Shown one piece after another: positions 47,539-49,987 of a DNA stretch of 49,987 bases (positions within the stretch are counted from its first letter, which is position 1; every line of letters starts with the position of its first letter). The translations under genes were made by a program, and so were the position numbers. Location of the stretch: the NCBI RefSeq assembly GCF_003024515.2, contig NZ_PYIX02000033.1:1-49987 (forward strand), in the 5' to 3' direction. Below the pieces are notes generated by a model, which saw only the letters and a program-made list of their open reading frames with translations, ran no database searches and had not been told where the DNA came from. Origin of the DNA: Acinetobacter sichuanensis (GTDB lineage: Bacteria > Pseudomonadota > Gammaproteobacteria > Pseudomonadales > Moraxellaceae).

Positions 47539-49065
47539 ATGAACAGCTCAACATTTCAAGGTGAGTTAAAGGGCGCTAAGTTATTACTGGCTGCTTTTTT
47601 CTTGGCATTGGCAAACTTTATGGTCGTCTTAGATATGACCATTGCCAATGTATCTGTTCCTCATATTACAGGCAGTTTGGCAGTTTCAAGTTCACAAGGA
47701 ACTTGGGTGATTACCTCTTATGCGGTTGCTGAAGCAATTTGTGTTCCATTAACTGGATGGTTGGCAGGGCGTTTTGGCGCTGTTCGCGTTTTTAGCATTT
47801 GTTTGATTGGATTTACGACATTTTCAATTTTATGTGGTTTATCAAATAGTTTAGCAATGTTGGTAATTTGTCGTATTGGTCAAGGTTTGTTTGGTGGACC
47901 GATTATGCCACTCAGCCAAACTTTACTGATGCATATTTTCCCTCCTGAAAAGCATTCGCAAGCCATGGGAATGTGGGCAATGACGACTGTCGTAGGTCCA
48001 ATTTTAGGACCGATTTTAGGCGGTACGATCAGCGATAACTGGTCATGGCATTGGATTTTCTTTATCAATATTCCTGTAGGGTTGTTGTGTGCTGTAGGTG
48101 TTATGCGTCTGCTCAAAGTTGCAGAAACACCAACTGCAAAATTGCCGATTGATGGGATTGGTTTGGCTTTGCTGATTGTTTGGATTGGCGCTTTACAGTT
48201 AATGCTCGATTTGGGGCATGAACGAGATTGGTTTAGTAGTGGTCTAATTTGTGCTTTAGCCGTTATTTTGGTGGTTGGTTTTATTGCTTTCTTTATTTGG
48301 GAATATTACGAAAAGCATCCAATTGTGAATATTCAAATCTTTAGATATCGTGGTTTTACCATTGCGACCTTATCTCTTGCTTTTGCCTTCGCGGCATTCT
48401 TTGGCAGTATTGTACTCATTCCACAATGGTTACAAATTAACTTAGGATATACCGCATCATGGGCAGGTTATCTGACTGCAACTATGGGTTTTGGTAGTTT
48501 GATGATGTCACCTATTGTGGCGAAGTTAGCCACCAAATATGACCCACGAGCTTTGTCGAGTTTTGGTCTCATGATTTTGGGTGGCGTGACCTTGATACGG
48601 TCATTCTGGACCAGTGATGCTGACTTTATGGCATTGGCATTACCGCAAATTATTCAAGGTTTTGCGGTACCATTTTTCTTTATTCCCCTTTCAAATATTG
48701 CATTGGGTGTGGTACGCCCTGATGAAGTTGCTTCAGCAGCAGGTTTGATGAACTTTATGCGAACGATGGCGGGTGCGATTGGGGCATCCATTGCAGTAAC
48801 GATTTGGGATGATCATACCAAAATAGCACGCAGCGAAATTGTTTCTACAATGCATGTTGAAGAGACTCAGCGGAATTTGGTCAATAGCGGCTTTAGCCCA
48901 GAAATGGCACTTGGTACAATTTCAAACTTGGTGGATAAAGAAGCTTTAACCATTTCAGTGAATCATGTGTTTTTAATCTTTGCGATGGTTTTTATTTTCG
49001 CAGGTTTAATCATTTGGTTATGCCCAAGACCAAAAGGTAATGTGGGGGCAGGGCATTCACATTAA
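47539..49065 (+). CDS. emrB: EmrB-type multidrug efflux MFS transporter (DHA2)
   Basis: Inner-membrane drug/proton antiporter with 14 predicted helices, 508 residues. Motifs of the DHA2 family are present: FMVVLDMTIANVSVPHI in helix 1, GTWVITSYAVAEAI near helix 2, the motif A-like WLAGRFGAVRV and the motif C-like GPILGPILGG. It works with EmrA and a TolC-type channel to export hydrophobic agents. A terminator follows 17 bp after the stop. Confidence 0.93.
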   Translation: MNSSTFQGELKGAKLLLAAFFLALANFMVVLDMTIANVSVPHITGSLAVSSSQGTWVITSYAVAEAICVPLTGWLAGRFGAVRVFSICLIGFTTFSILCGLSNSLAMLVICRIGQGLFGGPIMPLSQTLLMHIFPPEKHSQAMGMWAMTTVVGPILGPILGGTISDNWSWHWIFFINIPVGLLCAVGVMRLLKVAETPTAKLPIDGIGLALLIVWIGALQLMLDLGHERDWFSSGLICALAVILVVGFIAFFIWEYYEKHPIVNIQIFRYRGFTIATLSLAFAFAAFFGSIVLIPQWLQINLGYTASWAGYLTATMGFGSLMMSPIVAKLATKYDPRALSSFGLMILGGVTLIRSFWTSDADFMALALPQIIQGFAVPFFFIPLSNIALGVVRPDEVASAAGLMNFMRTMAGAIGASIAVTIWDDHTKIARSEIVSTMHVEETQRNLVNSGFSPEMALGTISNLVDKEALTISVNHVFLIFAMVFIFAGLIIWLCPRPKGNVGAGHSH

Positions 49066-49081
49066 TAAATAGTTATCTAGA

Positions 49082-49110
49082 AAGCCCGATATTTATCGGG
49101 CTTGTTTTTA
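49082..49110 (+). terminator. Intrinsic terminator after emrB
   Basis: AAGCCCGAT-ATTT-ATCGGGCTT followed by GTTTTTA, 17 bp past emrB. Ends the emrAB transcript. Confidence 0.9.
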
Positions 49111-49154
49111 TGTCTGTGAATAAAAATAGAGGTATTTTGAATACATTCTCATGT

Positions 49155-49440
49155 GGATTGAACAATTGAACTGTCCAAAGAAATCAGCAAACAATATTGG
49201 TCAAGATAGCTCACCAAAAAATGCAAAGCCTTGAAAAGATGAGCAAACGAGATCTATAGAGCGAAATGAGTTATTGAAAATAGTCAAAGGTTTGGAAGAT
49301 CACCTTGGAGAAAATAGTCTGGTTATCATCGACGTAGTTTGGTTGAAATCAAGATACACTGTATCAAACTTTTAGAAGATAAATGAACAGCAAGGAGTTT
49401 TTCTAGTCAGGTGAAAGAGATTTATGGTTTTAATTTTAGT
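49155..49440 (+). pseudogene. Degraded IS5-family transposase fragment
   Basis: Reading across frames shows the C-terminal part of a DDE transposase of the IS5 type. Frame 1 (49217-49294) gives KNAKP-stop-K-DEQTRSIERNELLKI, in which the TGA at 49232 replaces the expected Trp codon. After a frameshift near 49290, the next frame has WRK-stop-SGYHRRSLVEIKIHCIKLL from about 49306 to 49376, then a TGA at 49384, then TARSFSSQVKEIYGF to 49431. GYHRRSLVE and SxQVxEI are hallmarks of IS5-like transposase ends. At least three stops and one frameshift make it inactive. The N-terminal half and any terminal repeats are missing. Confidence 0.75.
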
Positions 49441-49452
49441 TGAGAAAACACA

Positions 49453-49987
49453 ATGGTAATATTTGGAAAACCTTTTGGAACATGGGTGTTTACGAAAGAA
49501 ATAAACTCGATAGAAGATGATTCTATTAAAGATCAATTAATTAATAACTTATGTAGCTTGCTAATAATATTAGAAAAGTATGGTTTTTTTTTTCCAAAAC
49601 TTATAGAACTATATGATAATGCAGAAACTAAAGAAAGTTCTTCAATTGATTATAATTTTGAAAAATATTCAGTTTCAGATCAGGATGATTATAAGCAGAG
49701 TAACTATTGGTATCAATTATTTTATAAGTTTAATCATGTAGAAAGAAAACTTCCATTTACAGTTGATATTAGTGGCTTGACTCTGTTGTTGGATAATAGC
49801 AATAAAATTTTTGTAGAGGATGGTTTCTTTGTTAACACTTATTTTAAAAACCATAAAGTAATATTTATTTTGTCAACCTATGCAACGGATTGGTTACCTT
49901 ATCGTGCGGATTTACGAGGAGGGGTTAATCCTGATTATGAAGTGAATGCAATACGTTTGGAGCAAGTTTTAATAGAACTCACAAAAA
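49453..49987 (+). CDS. Unrecognised protein, incomplete at window edge
   Basis: An open frame from the ATG at 49453 runs off the window: 178 residues visible, no stop. It begins MVIFGKPFGTWVFTKE and continues with acidic and aromatic-rich segments (YWYQLFYKFNHVERKLPF, IFILSTYATDWLPYRADL) and no signal peptide or membrane helix. I recognise no family. The DNA is more AT-rich than the neighbours, with ATA and TTA codons common, and the gene sits immediately after the transposase remnant, so horizontal acquisition is plausible. Small cytosolic proteins of this composition are often immunity-type partners of toxins, but nothing here proves that. Confidence 0.6.
   Translation, partial: MVIFGKPFGTWVFTKEINSIEDDSIKDQLINNLCSLLIILEKYGFFFPKLIELYDNAETKESSSIDYNFEKYSVSDQDDYKQSNYWYQLFYKFNHVERKLPFTVDISGLTLLLDNSNKIFVEDGFFVNTYFKNHKVIFILSTYATDWLPYRADLRGGVNPDYEVNAIRLEQVLIELTK

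Overview
The window looks like chromosomal DNA from Acinetobacter (Moraxellaceae). It is AT-rich. It has the Acinetobacter arrangement rpoN-hpf-ibaG-murA-hisG-hisD-hisC, a six-gene fil locus and an ABZJ_00895-family membrane protein. I cannot fix the species. Almost all of it is densely packed, intact housekeeping DNA. Accessory-looking pieces are the copper and guanidine-efflux block (32.0-36.3 kb) and the extreme right end, where a decayed IS5-like transposase precedes an unrecognised gene that runs off the window.

Layout: 1-3273 (minus) is a glutamate/aspartate ABC importer (gltIJKL). 3746-8078 (plus) runs from sigma-54 and a ribosome hibernation factor through BolA-family IbaG, MurA and HisG. 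An unrecognised membrane protein on the minus strand (8147-8884) separates hisG from hisD and hisC. pabB (minus) converges on hisC and diverges from the fil locus. The fil locus is filA-filF, 13354-21416. From 21.4 to 31.8 kb come two NUDIX hydrolases, a gamma-carbonic anhydrase-like protein, TsaB, UppP, RsmJ, a membrane C13 (legumain/caspase-fold) peptidase, S-formylglutathione hydrolase, a DUF898/M48-peptidase pair, a DUF2218 protein and Rpe. From 32.0 to 36.3 kb are a Met/His/Cys-rich small protein, CopA, CopB and two tandem SMR (Gdx/SugE-like) exporters, the first preceded by a guanidine-II (mini-ykkC) riboswitch. From 36.3 to 49.1 kb are Ogt, a NERD protein, ThiD, a HAD phosphatase, a Spo0M-like protein, an acyltransferase, a probable minus-strand small RNA, a TIGR01777 epimerase, ThiO, HemB, a thioesterase and EmrAB.

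The most interesting system is fil. It is annotated in Acinetobacter as 'pilus assembly' but has no chaperone, usher or pilin. What can be seen is a small, highly codon-biased, Gly/Ala-rich exported protein (FilA) followed by a strong intrinsic terminator. Then come a free-standing periplasmic C39-type cysteine peptidase (FilB), an outer-membrane barrel with a long low-complexity N-terminus (FilC), a FadL-type barrel (FilD), a charged low-complexity exported protein (FilE) and a large lipoprotein (FilF). The C39 peptidase plus plugged barrel plus abundant substrate logic resembles the Pseudomonas Fap functional-amyloid operon (FapD, FapF, FapB/C). I propose fil as a Fap-like surface fibre or secretion system; this is an inference.

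Other regulatory signals include a candidate sRNA of about 185 nt at 41.3-41.5 kb, a four-hairpin intergenic repeat at 44.2-44.35 kb, a stem-loop covering the emrA ribosome binding site, and several clear intrinsic terminators. I saw no tRNA, rRNA or CRISPR.
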